Of a DNA stretch of 64,000 nt, positions 12,081-24,100 are shown one piece after another. Numbering within the stretch: the first letter of the stretch is position 1; each line of letters opens with the position of its first letter. Under the pieces are notes generated by a model that saw only the letters and a list, made by a program, of their open reading frames with translations, had not been told where the DNA came from and did not search any database. The stretch lies in assembly GCA_038380435.1 (NCBI GenBank), contig JAWZYU010000013.1:65862446-65926445 (forward strand). The letters are read 5' to 3'. The DNA is from Ryuthela nishihirai. Taxonomy: Eukaryota; Arthropoda; Arachnida; Araneae; Heptathelidae. The translations under genes were made by a program, and so were the position numbers.

Positions 12081-13192
12081 AAATGTGTAGTACGTTTGGA
12101 GGTATTGGAGGTACCACCACTATTACCTACCACTACACACTAAAGACGGAGGTGATCTCTTTGGCGAGAGAATTAAATTGGAAGGGGGTGGGTCCAAAAG
12201 CTTGCGTTGTTTAAGTACCGAGTTTTTCGGCTCTAGCACTTACCATTTAAAAGCAGTTCCAACCTCTTTTTAAAATGGGATCGTTTTTTTGGGAGTCTTG
12301 AAAACAGAGAAACAGAAAAAAAGACAAGAAAGAGGCAGGCTTAGATATAGAGCAGATTACTTTCTTGTCTGACATTTAGAAATGCTTTGATGTCAATCAC
12401 AGAACTGTGAAATATTGGTTGTTGAAAGAAAAAGTAATAGGGCTATTATTTATTACCTATAGTAGATTAATATGTGTATCAATGATAAGCATATGTTTCA
12501 AAGTAGTAAAAAAAATATTTCATAAGCAAAACTGAGACATGCATGTGTTTAACGTTAAGAAGCATATCATCACTAAGACCTAAGGATCGTGGGTATATGA
12601 GACCATTTGAATTACGAAACAGAACGGGAACGACGAAGGGTTAAGTAAATTGCATCTGGTTAAAATTCGACCGCTTACTCGATATTTTATCAAGGTTAGC
12701 ACTTAATTTCCAAATTTTCTTTAATATTTGAATATACGTAGTAAAGTAAATTGATTAATTTAATCCGTTAACAACGTCTGATTTGCCCTTTAATCCCAGA
12801 GGATGAGAAAACTTTCTCATTTTCAAGGGATAAAGGGGAAATTCTTTTTGTGTTGTACAGGACTAATAATAATACATTTACAGACCAATGCATTATTAGT
12901 CCTATATTTACATTTTCAATCGCCCATTAGTACGAATTACTACTGTTAAAGGGTGCAAATTTAGGAAAATGAAGAACTTTCTAAAATTTTCTTTGATTTC
13001 TCTGAAAACGGAGCATTCCATATTCACTAGGGGCGATATGTTACCCATCTAGATTCTAATACATTTTAAAAGGTATACATTGGACATATGGTTATTGGAT
13101 AAATGTGCATGAAGGTAGTCACAAAAGGAAGTCTATGTAGTGACGGTGTATAGTGAATGAATATAGCGACTTAATGACTGTATGTAGGTAGT
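12081..13192. other. intergenic, no gene recognised
   Basis: AT-rich, with short homopolymer runs. A small inverted word pair lies around 12805-12822 (GAGAAAACTTTCTC). CATTATTAGTCCTATATTTAC near 12890 inverts part of GGACTAATAATA near 12860. No supported gene. Confidence 0.5.
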
Positions 13193-13258
13193 GAAATAAC
13201 GACTTAGTGACTGTATGTATATATTTTTATATACATACAATCACTAAGTCGTTATTTC
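13193..13258. repeat. 66-bp near-perfect hairpin
   Basis: GAAATAACGACTTAGTGA on the left pairs with TCACTAAGTCGTTATTTC on the right. The inner TGTATGTATAT pairs with ATATACATACA around a T-rich loop, with one mismatch. The surrounding DNA is a diverged GTGAGTGA/TGTATGTA microsatellite field, so it may be a local inverted duplication of that microsatellite. Confidence 0.85.
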
Positions 13259-13276
13259 GACTTAGTACGTAAGTAC

Positions 13277-13650
13277 AATTGTTTTACCTCTGAGCGGCAC
13301 TTTTTTGCACACATTGAGCTAAATGTCCAGGTCACAACGAATCCAAAGGCTCAGAGAAGGTTGGGGGAGGGGAGCCACTGGACAGCTGTTGGGAGACATG
13401 ATAAACTCTCGTCAAGACCATCCAGCATATTATTTAATGTGCACAAGGTACCACTCTCTCCGGTGCATGGGACAACGGTTTAATGTCCCATCTGGTGGAC
13501 GGCGGCCTTTACCAAGCCCATCGGTGTCGCCTACTGACCATGGGCAGGACGGAGAGTTTTGTGGAGATAAATCTCAGTGCTTGCCCAGCTGGGACTCGAA
13601 CCGGGAACTGCATAGTATGTGCCTGGCGATTTACTAACTGAGCCTCCCCA
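13277..13650 (-). mobile_element. tRNA-derived SINE, family T
   Basis: A full-length reverse copy. The tail TTTTACCTCTGAGCGGCAC is at the left. The B-box region CAGCTGGGACTCGAACCGGG and the A-box remnant TTTACTAACTGAGCC are at the right. It is inserted between two halves of the microsatellite field. Confidence 0.9.
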
Positions 13651-13654
13651 TGTG

Positions 13655-13990
13655 TAATATGTATCCATGTATGTATTCAGTGAGTGAGTGTATGCATATA
13701 GTGAGTAGTGAGTGAGGGAGTGACTGTGTGTTGCGAAGGAGTGACTGTATAGCGAGTGAGTGACTGTATAGCGAGTGAGTGACTGTATGTTGTGAGGGAG
13801 TGACAGTGTACAGTGAGGGTTACTTTACCTAGTTAGAGAGTAAATATAATGAGTGAGTGTATGTAAAGAGTGAGTGCGTGTGTGTATATACATAGCATGC
13901 ATATAGTGAGTGAGTGACTAGATGTAGTGAGTGTATGCAGCGAGTGAGCGTATACAGTGGGTTTGTATGTAGTGAGTGAACGTTTCTATT
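13655..13990. repeat. degenerate GTGAGTGA / TGTATG microsatellite
   Basis: About 330 bp of imperfect tandem words: GTGAGTGAGTGACTGTATGT, GAGGGAGTGACTGT and similar. The minus-strand open frame across it is a by-product of the repeat. It lies directly downstream of the conserved 3' box of the ORF at 14286-15119, where the two other boxes also meet TACA/CATA-rich repeats. Confidence 0.85.
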
Positions 13991-14130
13991 GTACCGGAGC
14001 CTCATGTTAGCCATCCGCTATCTGAGGTTTTCCCTGAAGATGAAATCAAGTTTTGAGGAAATCAACAGATAGTGATGTCCCACGGTCTAGGACGTCTGAG
14101 GATGAATTTGGGGGAGACATTTTTTTTAAC
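13991..14130 (-). other. conserved 3' box with stem-loop, copy 1
   Basis: Read on the minus strand, it starts with an A-rich run and ATGTCTCC, passes CATCCTCAGACGTCC, and ends GATGGCTAACATGAGGC. It matches 40486-40624 and 59588-59700. Within it CATCACTATCTG (14077-14066) can pair with CAGATAGCGGATG (14024-14012), giving a stem with a roughly 40-nt loop. The box starts about 155 nt after the stop codon of the minus-strand ORF, so it is probably 3' UTR or the 3' end of a mobile unit. Confidence 0.8.
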
Positions 14131-14285
14131 TCTTTTTTTTTCTTCCAAACTTTTCTTTTTCCTGTTTTATCTATTTTCCTAATGATTATTGTTTCGTTTT
14201 CCACACCAGATTTTGCCTATTTCTAATTATACAGCAGTATAAACTTCTAACATTTCGCTGTCACATTTTTCACAAACGGTGTTCG

Positions 14286-15119
14286 TTAATCTCTGAACAT
14301 ACCGAACAAGATAATCCAAGGCAAGAACAAGTTGAAGATAAATACAATAATTAGCAACAGGAGGAAATCATCTTCATATCCAATATCTTCATGTGTGACA
14401 TCACGAGGATCTTGTGCATCATAAAGACAAACATCATTAGCTTCTTTTGAGTGCAAAACTTCCTTTGCCTGCAATGGAGAAGGTTCATATGAAGTTGCAG
14501 GTGTGTCTTCATCTTCGTTCTCTTCTCCTGATGGAGTTGAATCATTGTTATTGGTGTTCTGATCAACTTCAATGTCTTCAGCAGAAAATCTTTCATCTCT
14601 TTCGAAAAACCTATCGTCCATTTCTTCACTTCCGCCTGTAGAGGTGGAACTATATTCTTCATCGGAAGTTGCTGATTCAGAAGTGGCAGAATATTCTTCA
14701 GGAGATCCATTTACCAATGTTCGTTCAAGTTGACGAAGAAAGTGTTCATCAACAAAAGAAGAGTCTGAGTAAAAGCCTTCCTGTGGCATGTCTATTGAAT
14801 CAATGCTCGAGGCATTACACACATTGTGAGTGGTGGCGAGAGTAAATATAGATCGTGGTGAAGGACGGATATTGATATTTCTCCCTTCCATGCTACTCCT
14901 TTCATCATTTCTCCCTTCACTATTTCTCCCTTCATCATTTCTCCCTTCACTATTTCTCTCTTCATCATTTCTCCCTTTGCAACATGATCCAAAGCAACAG
15001 ATGACAGCCTTTTTAAAGCGTCGCCATCCAATACGGAGGCATTCTCGGCGCCTCCTAACAAATCGTGAAGCGCCTTTGCGTACATTACGCGCTCTGCGCA
15101 TACAATTGGCAGTTGACAT
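14286..15119 (-). CDS. Arg/Cys-rich, acidic, single-pass membrane protein (family member 1)
   Basis: I do not recognise a known family. The frame is open for 277 codons from the ATG at 15119. I chose this start because homology with the ORF at 39489-40181 begins here; the open frame upstream has no earlier ATG. Order: an Arg-rich N-terminus (residues 1-37, with FVRRRRECLRIGWRRFKK); a Cys cluster (C41, C42, C46, C47 in ICCFGSCCKG) that could be lipidated; a tandem peptide GRNDEGRNSE encoded by a roughly 30-bp DNA repeat; a long acidic Ser/Glu/Asp region; and a hydrophobic segment near residues 250-273 (LLLLIIVFIFNLFLPWII) with only a few residues after it. This suggests a tail-anchored or single-pass membrane protein. 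There is no intron and the frame is intact, whereas every transposase and LINE frame nearby is broken. Function unknown. Confidence 0.65.
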   Translation of the reverse strand: MSTANCMRRARNVRKGASRFVRRRRECLRIGWRRFKKAVICCFGSCCKGRNDEERNSEGRNDEGRNSEGRNDERSSMEGRNINIRPSPRSIFTLATTHNVCNASSIDSIDMPQEGFYSDSSFVDEHFLRQLERTLVNGSPEEYSATSESATSDEEYSSTSTGGSEEMDDRFFERDERFSAEDIEVDQNTNNNDSTPSGEENEDEDTPATSYEPSPLQAKEVLHSKEANDVCLYDAQDPRDVTHEDIGYEDDFLLLLIIVFIFNLFLPWIILFGMFRD

Positions 15120-15288
15120 ACTGCCAATATCATCAATAACATAAGGCAAATATAAAGAAACACTCTCTATTAACTTATTCAATATTCGCGTACAATCAAT
15201 TCACAAATGGTAATATACTCATTAATACACCAAAGACGTATTTAGACTTAACGCTTCTAACGAAAGATATCCTTTGAACGGTTGAATT

Positions 15289-15371
15289 GTTTTTCACTTA
15301 CATTGTTCAGAATTTTGAATAATTAAGAACTTCACTTGCTGCGTTTGCTAAATGTTTCTATTGCCAGATGC
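15289..15371 (-). other. conserved 5' box upstream of ORF, copy 1
   Basis: On the minus strand it begins CATCTGGCAATAGAAACATT and ends GAACAATGTAAGTGAAAAAC. It matches 39140-39228 with a short gap (copy 2 has an extra ATTGTTAGC-like word). It lies about 170 nt upstream of the ATG, against about 260 nt in copy 2. It may be promoter or 5' UTR of the repeated unit. Confidence 0.75.
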
Positions 15372-15381
15372 ATATAAAATA

Positions 15382-15588
15382 AATACCCCCTCAAGCAGCT
15401 GCTTGCCACAGAGGTCTGACAGGAGCCTGTCAGTTTATATGCCATAGTAGAAGATCTGAGGATGGCAGGACCTCAGCAGAAAAACGACACACACACACAA
15501 CCATCCCTTACCCGGGGCTCGAACCCAGGTCCCTTAGATCAGTAGTCAAGCGCGCTAACCACTCGGCCATGGGACGGCCCTGATGCAT
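15382..15588 (-). mobile_element. tRNA-derived SINE, family S
   Basis: A reverse copy: the tail AAATAAATACCCCCTCAAGC is at the left and the tRNA-like head at the right (GGGGCTCGAACCCAGGTCC B box, then CCACTCGGCCATGG A box). Its left edge abuts the 5' box of the 14-kb ORF. The head resembles a Ser/Leu-type tRNA A box (GGCCGAGTGGTTA). A CA-rich stretch sits in the middle. Confidence 0.9.
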
Positions 15589-15998
15589 ATAACAATGAGA
15601 ATCATTTTCACATATTAATATCTACCTATTTACTTTTTATGGTGGTCATTTTCCATATATATTAAAATCAGTTTGGGCCTTTTAATTTAAAATGTTTTTT
15701 TAAACAAATAATTCCGAGTTTGCGAAATTGAAATTTTGGAATAAAATTTCATTAGTCCTAACTTAATACAGATTTCAGAATCAAAACCGTGCTAATCAGA
15801 ATAAAAAAATTTCTCTCGTACCTATAACATGATTTTGTTAATAAAAAATACTGATGTTTCTAAACGACACAAGAGTTATGCACTCGAAGATTATCAAACA
15901 CAACTGTAAATGAAATCCACTCTTCCAATGAATGGTGTCCTTGGAAATTTCGATTTGAGTTTCAGTATAGATGATTGCCATGCTAGGAACTCCGATTA
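15589..15998. other. intergenic, nothing recognised
   Basis: AT-rich spacer between the SINE and the second Tc1-like element. No gene or repeat identity seen. Confidence 0.5.
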
Positions 15999-16000
15999 TA

Positions 16001-17096
16001 CACCGAAGAGCCAAAACCTTATGACCAGCCCGTCTTTATGCAAATCGAAGCAACTGCATGTAAACGGCGGCGCGTGTGAAGGTCATGAAACGGTATAAAT
16101 AACACCTGATATTGAGCTCTGTTAATCAGTGTTTTTCTTGTTCTTCAGATGGGAAAGGCAGCAGATTTAAGTGAGTTTCACAAAGGCCAAATTGTAATGG
16201 CCAGACAACAAGGTCAGAGCATTTCCGAGACGGCAAGGCTTGTGGGGTGCTCACGGCTTGTGGGGTGCAAGCGGTTAGTACCTTCAAAAAGTGGTCTGAG
16301 GAGGGAAACACCACGAGCCGCCGGCAAGGTGTGAGCCGTTCATGGCTAATCAACGTTAGAGGTGAGCGAAAGCTATCCCGTATGGTATGAGACAACAGAA
16401 TGGATACTGTGGCGCAACTAGCCCATAATTTGAATGCTGGTGATGGGAGTAATGTATCACGATACACAGTACATCTAACCCTGCTGAAAATGGGGCTAAG
16501 TAGCCACAGGCAGCTCCGAGTGCTCATGCTAACCTCGGTTCACCGCCGAAAGTGCCTACAATGGGCATCCGAGCATCAAAATTGGACCTTTAATGATTGG
16601 TAGAAGATCATCTGGTCCGATGAATCTCGTCCGATTAATCTTGCTTCCTGTTACACCATATGGACAGTGGAGTATGTGTGCGTCATTTACCTGGTGAAGA
16701 GTTGGAAGCAGGATGCAATGTGGGACGAAAACAAGCCTGTGGAGGAAGTGTAATGCTTTGGGCAATGTTCTGCTAGGGAACCCTGGGTCCGGTCATTCAT
16801 ATGCAGGAAACCATGACGTCTACCACCTACCTAAACATTATTGCAGACCAGGTACATCCTGTCATGGCAACGGTAAATCCTTCTAGCAGTGCTTTCTTTC
16901 AGCAGGTCATGTCACACTGCCCGGAGTTTTCGAAAATGGTTCGCAGAACATATTGTCCTGGCCTCAAAATTCCCTAGACATCAATCCAATCGAGCATCTG
17001 TGGTTTGTGTTGGAACAGAATATCCGATCGGCGGTGGCTCAACCACGTAACTTGCAAGAGTTAAAGGTTTTGCTGGTAACGTGCAGATACCACAAG
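16001..17096 (+). mobile_element. Tc1-like transposon, copy 2, right end missing
   Basis: The left end CACCGAAGAGCCAAAACC follows TA (15999-16000) and matches copy 1 closely, including the untranslated leader. Homology continues to CAGATACCACAAG and then stops where the TTTTGCCAA repeat begins at 17097. No right terminal repeat is found after that repeat, so the last roughly 120 bp of the element are deleted or displaced. Confidence 0.9.
16149..17096 (+). pseudogene. Tc1-like transposase, copy 2, broken
   Basis: It starts at ATGGGAAAGGCAGC, which gives [13 protein letters not shown], the usual start for this transposase type. A short tandem duplication (CTTGTGGGGTGC, about 16240-16270) inserts extra residues in the DNA-binding part. 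Stops and frameshifts follow near 16335 and 16600. The region of the second catalytic Asp is deleted (CTTTCAGCAGGTCATGTCAC joins the flanks), while the Glu region (DINPIEHLW) survives. Not functional. Confidence 0.88.
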
Positions 17097-18936
17097 CAGG
17101 GGCGTAGTGAAGGACTATGGTTGGGGGGGAAAGGAGTCAAAAATCCAAAAATTTTCCAACTCGAAATTTAAATTTTGCCAACAGCACTGAAAAAACTTAC
17201 TTAAATTATTTTCGCTCCGTAAGGGAGGGGGGAATTGAGGCATTTTTCACAATTCTCCTGCATTTTAACATTTGACTTACGATTTTTGCCAACTAACCGT
17301 TATTTGCCATTTAACTTCCGATTTTCCCAACAAGCCACAATTTTGCAGAACTAATTTCAATATTTACATCTCGTCTGCATTGTATCATGTCAGTGCAAAT
17401 TTTCCCTTGATTTGGCTAACTCTCCTCAATTCAAACTTTTCAAACTCCCCAAGATTTGACCAAATTTTCTCGATTTTAGTCAACTTTCCTGAATTTCACA
17501 AACCCAATCCCAATTATCACAACTCCCCCGTAGTTTCCAAGCGGATTCGAATTTTTGCCAACTGCCCTACATTTTGTTAAGTTTCCTCAATTTGTCCAAC
17601 ATTCCTTAATTTCACAAAGACAAATCTCATTTTTTACAACTCGCCTATATTTTACCAAGTGGATTCGAATTTTGCCTACTACTCTAGATTTTGCCAACTC
17701 GCTGTAATTTTACAGAAAAAAATCGCAATTTTTACGTCCTTCCTGAATTTGCCAAGTCACTTAGAATTTTATCAACTCTCTTGAATTACACAAGAAAGGC
17801 ACAATTTTCACAACTCCCCTGCATTTTACCAAGTGGCTTCGAATTTTGCCAACTCCCCTAGATTTTGCCAAGAGTTCTTGGTTTTTCCAACTCTCCTTAA
17901 TTTCAAAAACCAATCCCAATTTTTACAACTCACCTGTACTTTACCAAGTGTATTCGAATTTTGGCAACTGCCCTAGATTTTGCCAAGTTTCCTCAATTTT
18001 GCCATCTCGCCACATTTTTACAGAAAAAAATCCCAATTTTATATGACTCCTGATTTTTGCAAAGCCACTCTGAAATTTTATCAACATTCCCAAGATTTTC
18101 CAACTGTCCTAGATATTGCGAAGCTGCCTCGATTTTATCAACATGCAATAATTTTACAGAAAAAAGATTGCAATTTTTATATCTCACCTGAATTTTGTCA
18201 ACTCTCCACGATTTTGCCAAGTCACTCCGAATTTTGCCAACTTCCCCTAGTTTTCGCCAATTGCTCCTAGATTTTGCCAACTCCTTAAGTTTTGCCAACT
18301 CTCCTAGATTTTGCCAACTCGCCATAATTTTACAGAAAAAAAATCCAAATTTTCACATCTCACTGAATTTTGCTAATCCCCATGATTTTGCCAAGTCACT
18401 TCGAATTTTGCCAACTGTCCCTAGATTTTGCAAATCCCTAAGTTTTGCCAACTCGCCATAATTTTACAGAAAAAAAAATAATTTTTACATCTCACCTGAA
18501 TTTTGCCAACTCCCTACGATTTGGCCAAATCACTCCGAATTTTGTCAAACTCCCGAAAATTTTGTCAAGTCACTCCGAATTTTGACAACTCCCCAAGATT
18601 TTACCAACTCCCAAATATTTTACCAAGTCACTCAGAATTTTGCCAGCTCCTAAGATTTTGCCAAGTTGTCCCGAGTTTGCCAACTCACCTGTATTTTACT
18701 AAGTGGCTTCGAATTTTGCCAACTGCTCTAAATTTTGCCGTATATCCATTTTCCAAATTGTCTTAGATTTGCCAAGTTGCCTCGATTTTTACAACTCCCC
18801 TTAATTTCCCCCTCAAAAAAATACAAATTTTCACAACTCACTTAGATTTTACGAAGTCACTTCGAATTTTGCCAACTCCGAGTTACTTTTTTGGGGGGAG
18901 ACTCCCTACCCTTCCCCCCATTGCTACACCCCCGTG
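17097..18936 (+). mobile_element. TTTTGCCAA-rich degenerate repeat with hAT-like ends, copy 1
   Basis: It starts CAGGGGCGTAGTGAAGG and ends CCATTGCTACACCCCCGTG. The ends are imperfect inverted repeats of the type CAGGGGYGTAG seen in hAT-family elements (inference). The interior is about 1.7 kb of diverged tandem modules such as CGAATTTTGCCAACTCCC, AGATTTTGCCAAG and CATAATTTTACAGAAAAAAA, in loose units of about 45-60 bp. Several open frames cross it and read as FANSPRFCQL-like repeats; these are products of the repeat, not genes. A second copy with the same ends is at 48524-51266. I could not settle an 8-bp target duplication. Confidence 0.65.
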
Positions 18937-20689
18937 CAGAAGGAAACACTAAGTACTCCCAATCCAAGCAATTTTCTACATTTATTGATATTTATAAAAA
19001 TATACATTATATACATTTATAGAAGAAGATGCCAAAAGATAAATATTAGCTTTGACCCAAAAATTTGTTCAAAATGTTTTAGAGAAAATCCGGTTTATGT
19101 TTGAACCACCTACAAAATATCCATTTCTTAGTCGAAATAAAAAATAAAAATTGCCATCAAGCGTCGCTCAAATAGTTTTCAACTACACTCCGAAGACGTT
19201 GCCAGTGCAAGTCGCAGGAAAGTTGCAGTCGAGTCGCTAGCCAGTTGCATTGCAGCTGAGTTGCGATTGCTGCGATGTGCGATACCCCCAGTTTTGTACA
19301 TGCATTTTTAAGAGGCAATTGCAGTTATCATCGAATTACAGTTTGAAAAATTTCCATTAGAAAATATATGAGACAGTTTGGGACTCGCTAGTTCAATACT
19401 TAGACCTCTTTCTTCTTCGAGATGTGGAATCCATTTTGCACGAAGGATGATTCAAAATTCCTCCTGCTCTATTTCGTAAGCATGTGGAAAACTTTCCGCG
19501 TCCAGTACGGTCTGTCATCTCTGCTTTAGGAGGTGCAGCGATGTATTATCATAATTATAATTATTTGCCCAAGCAGTGTATACCTTGATTTAATAATGAT
19601 GCCAGATGTAGAGTAATAAGCTTTTCTAATGTTTCTTTTTTTTCTTTCCGTTTATGGTATTCATTGCAAATGTTTAATTTGCAATATCGATCCTTTATAA
19701 AATAATATTCATTACTAAGGGCGAAACTAGCACCCTTACCGTAAGAGTTCATGTGACCATTAGGGTTCCATATAGAAAGTTAAAATGTGAGATTTTTTGC
19801 CAATGTGAAAAAGTTGTAATAACTTTGATATAATTTTGCTACACTGTACATTATTTTATTGCTCATAACTCTAACCAGGAATTATATTTTGAGGAGATTG
19901 GAATCGTGTTCAGACCCATTAGCTAGCCGAAAAAGTGGATCGAAACCTCTTAAATTTGTTGCTCATAACTTGTCTCCTAAATGAGATGAAGACTTCAAAA
20001 TATTCAAATTAATGTTCTCGGATTTAATTTGGGTTGTACTATGAACGCCTGAGAAGTGGCCTCGACCCGTTACTTATGATTTTCTGGTTTTGAAACCTTT
20101 CAAATTTGCATCTTCATAATTTGGCTTTTAATCAAGAGACAGACCTCAAAATAATGTAGTTGGATTCCGTTCGACGAATATTACAAATTGAATATATCGG
20201 GAGCAGTATCAAACCGCAAGTTGTGATTTACTGGTTCGAGACTTTTAGAATTTACGAATGGCGATGTCTGTTGCAATTGAGTTACGATCATGATTTTCAT
20301 AACGATAATTAGGATTAAAATGTGAGTCGAGATCGATTTCGTGCTTCACTTTGTTTATAACTGGATAAAGTATTGCGATATGTGGTCTTTTGCTTTTGTT
20401 ACAAATTTTCACTGGATGATTTATTCCTGTCAACTTCGTCATAAAGAGTTTCGGATTATGGATGGAATGGATCATTAATTTAAGTTAAATTTTAGCCTAC
20501 GAATGCTATACTTATTCCCGATGTCTTGGACCATATCATGTAAATTGTGTCAAGACTACTTAATTCTCATTCTAATTGATATTGTTACGACAGATGAACG
20601 AGCTTCAATGAATTTATGATAAACGTGAGTAGTGTCAATGCACTACCGCTATCAGTAAATCGATCTATATCGATATAACAATCGCAATC
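18937..20689. other. intergenic, no gene recognised
   Basis: AT-rich. A GC-richer stretch at 19150-19290 has several TTGCAGTC / GTTGCAGC words, and a phrase at 19420-19530 might be an old transposon remnant, but I could not place either. Small open frames on the minus strand (19561-19752, 20245-20475) show no family features. Confidence 0.45.
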
Positions 20690-20915
20690 GTTTAAAGAAA
20701 AGTCCCGTTATCGCGCTTTCGACCACGCCCCTTTCTCGAAAAGTTCCCGATTTTTCTTGATTACAGACCTGTATTTTTAAGCCCCCTATTTAAAGAACCC
20801 CTGGTTGACCCAATTATATTTTTAAGCCCCCTTTGAAAAGTCTCGATTTTTGTAATTTATTTCTGATGGCGCCATCTAGTGTATACCATAAGTACTATAC
20901 TTTAAAAAAAAGTGT
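20690..20915. repeat. repeat with CCATCTAGTGTATA core
   Basis: Contains TTTTTAAGCCCCCTATTTAA, AGAACCCCTGG and GATGGCGCCATCTAGTGTAT followed by AAGTACTATACTTT. The same words recur three times at 43600-43990. A tRNA-like remnant (minus strand, TAACCCACTACACCACGG, about 20965-20985) lies just after it. Confidence 0.65.
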
Positions 20916-21140
20916 CATGGTTAGTTGGGCTCCTTCCTGCGACCTCAGGTTTAACAAGAAGCTGTAACCCACTACACCACGGATGTTATATGAATTATCT
21001 CTTTGAATTTGAATAAACGTATTTTTTATTCTTAAAAAACCACATTTAACTTAGGGATAAATTATATACGCATTTTTTTTATTCCTTATTAAATGACTTA
21101 CGTATAAATTATATTGTTATTCTTAGAAAACCACATTTAA

Positions 21141-24100
21141 CATCATCATCATCATCATCATCCTCAAGCAGCCATGGGCTACGGAGGGCCAACCAGACCG
21201 TGCAATTTAGTTCTCCAAGCAAGTCTATCCTGAGCTACATCTACTGCATCTGGCCACTGCACACCAATTCTAACAAGGTCCTGTTTGACATTGTCTGCCC
21301 ACCACATCCTAGGTCTCCCCTTCTTTCTGAGGCCTTTAGGCACACTGTTCATAACCCTATTCGCCAATCTATAATTATTAATACGGGCAACATGGCCAAA
21401 CCAAGGGAGTCTCTCTCTGCACAATATGCTGCTTAAACGAGGTTGCAAACTCCTTTGCCTAATCTCATCATTAGTTACAAAGTTGAACCACCTAATGCCC
21501 AAAATAATGCGTAAGCATCTGGAATCAAAAGCATCTAATTTCCTGTTATCTTGTTTACAAAGTGTCCAAGTTTCACTACCTTAACTAACCCTAGAAAGAA
21601 CCAAACTATTATACAGTCTAATTTTAGTCTTTAGGTGTATACGCCTATTTCTCCACACTCTCCATAGGTTCTTAAAAGTCCCAGCAGCAATCCCTATTCG
21701 TCTGTTAATCTAATGCCGCACATCACCATTATCTGTTACATAGCTGCCAAGATAATTAAACTGTGACACCTGTTCGAGACTGCAACCATTCAGATTAACT
21801 GAATCACAGCCTGCCTGACCAATTTTCATCACTTTAGTTTTCTCTCTGTTTATAACCAAACCTACTCTACTACCAGTCTCATCAACAGCTTGAATGAAAG
21901 AGTTCATCTCATCAACATCATTTGCCAAAAGAGCTAAATCATCAGCATAATCTAAATCAGAAATTTTCGTATCTCACGCCCATTTAAGGCCAAAATCTTT
22001 CCCTTGAAGTGAATTTCGCATAACATAATCAATAACCAAGCTAAAGAGAAAAGGAGACAAAATGCACCCTTGTGGAACACCAGAAGTAATGCTAAACCAA
22101 TTGCTACAAACCTTACCAACTCTCACACACGACTCAGTGTTATTATAGAGAGCTTTCATAATGTTTACTAACTTGTCTGGTATACCATATGATCTCACAA
22201 TCAACCACAAATTATGACGATCAACAGAGTCGAAAGCCTTTTTGAAATCAACAAAGCTAGCAACCAAAGGTTTCTGAAACTCTAAACATTTCTCAAGAAT
22301 CTGCCTAAGTGAAAATATCTGATCCACACATACCCTACCACTTCTGAATCCACATTGCTCATCACGCAATTGACTGTCAACCAGATTCTTAATTCTATTA
22401 AGCACAATCATGGAAAGAACTTTACCTGGAACAGAGAGTAGGCTGATACCCCTATAGTTATCACAAGAACTGCGATCACCTCTTTTGAAAATAGGGATAA
22501 CAATAGCTCTGGTAAAATCCTTAGGAACCATGCCTTTATCATAAAAGAGATTCAGAATTTCAGTCATCCAAGTGGTAACCGAAACATTCCCAGGTCTAAG
22601 CATTTCCGTAATAATTTCATCTACCCCTGGGGATTTATGAAGTTTAAGTTTAGAAACAGCCAAAATAACTTCAGATTGTGTTACAGGGCCAACATTAAAG
22701 CCACCAATGCATCTATCATCATTGCAAACAATGGGAGTAGAACTAACTACATTGTTTAAAACATCACTGAAATGCTCAGTCCACCTAGCCATGACAGAAT
22801 CCTCCCCTTCTATAACCTTACCTTGTTTATCCTTCAATCCTTGTATACCTGTCCGTTTTCTACCACACAAAACATTAACTATCTGGTACAGCTCTCTGCT
22901 GTTGTGGTGCCTAACTGCTTCCTCAGCTTTGTCAGCCAAACCATCAAGCCAAAGATTCTTATCAGCAGCTAATTGATCTTTTACACGTTTATTAAGTTCT
23001 CTGTAATGCTTTCAATTAGGACTAGTAGGGTATTGATTAAGGACATTCCTGCAGTTCTTTCTTTCCGAAATAAGCACAAGTGTCTTATCACTCAGATAAT
23101 TTTGCCTCTTCTGCTCCTTTTTTCCTAAAAGAGTACCGTTAGTGTCCAAAAAAGCCTGTTTAAAATGATCCCATTCTTCCTCAACTTCAGTAGTAAGCAA
23201 ACCATGACTGTCATAATGACTAAGTAACCTATCATGGTAAGCTTTGGCTATAACTGGATCTTTCAGAGCTTCAGTATTAAAAGTAAATTTTTTAACCCTA
23301 GCACAACACTTTTTAAGTTTATGTTGCAACACACTTTTAACAAGGTAATGGTCAGATCCAATTTCAGCTCCCCTATATGCCCTGGTATTCCTAACAGATC
23401 TAGCCCATTTGCTGTTAATTAATATGTAATCAATCATATTCTTATGCAGCCCATCAGGTGAAACCCATGTGTACTTATGTATGTCGCGGTGTTTGTAATA
23501 AGTGTTAGTTATTCTGAATCCATTGAGTTTACTTACCTGTAGGAGACGTTGCCCATTGCCATTGTAGCTACCAATACCAAAAGGGCCTATTACTCCTCCC
23601 CAAAGGTCAGAGTCAGTACCAACTTTGGCATTGAAGTCACCAAGAACAAGGGTAATATCTCCTTTCTTGACAGAATTCAAAATATCCTGAAGTTGTTCAT
23701 AAAACCTATCCTTCTCATAGTCATCGGCATCCTCAGTGGGGGCATAACAGCAGATAACATTCAAGTCTTTAACGCTTGTCTGAAATTTTGCTGTAAGAAA
23801 CCTTTCATTAATGCACTCATATCCTAGAAGAGCATCGCTAGCATGTCTGCTGAGAAGTAGACCCACGCCTTGGTGATGCTTATTGTCGTCCCTCCCTGAA
23901 AAGAGAAATTTAAGATTATTTTTAAGAATCTGACCTTTATCTGTCCATCTGGTCTCTTGCAAGCCAAGAATATCTAAATTATAATCGTGGAATTCTTGTG
24001 TGAGGACATCAAGAGAAAAAGCTCTGTGCAGAGTCCTCACATTCCAACTACCTATGGAGAGAAAATGGTCAGTGGGATGTTTAAAGAAACTATGTTTGTT

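Noticed and set aside
13991..14130. Selenocysteine insertion element or histone-type 3' stem-loop
   Set aside because: The loop is about 40 nt and the quartet expected of a SECIS core is not in the right place. The histone stem-loop is far shorter and has a different sequence.
17272..18766. FANSPRFCQL-type open frames as proteins
   Set aside because: They come from the TTTTGCCAA modules read in several frames, including both strands. No conserved start or codon pattern.
20930..20990. tRNA gene on the minus strand
   Set aside because: An A-box-like GGTGTAGTGGGTTAC is present, but the B box is broken and no acceptor stem forms. At most a relic.
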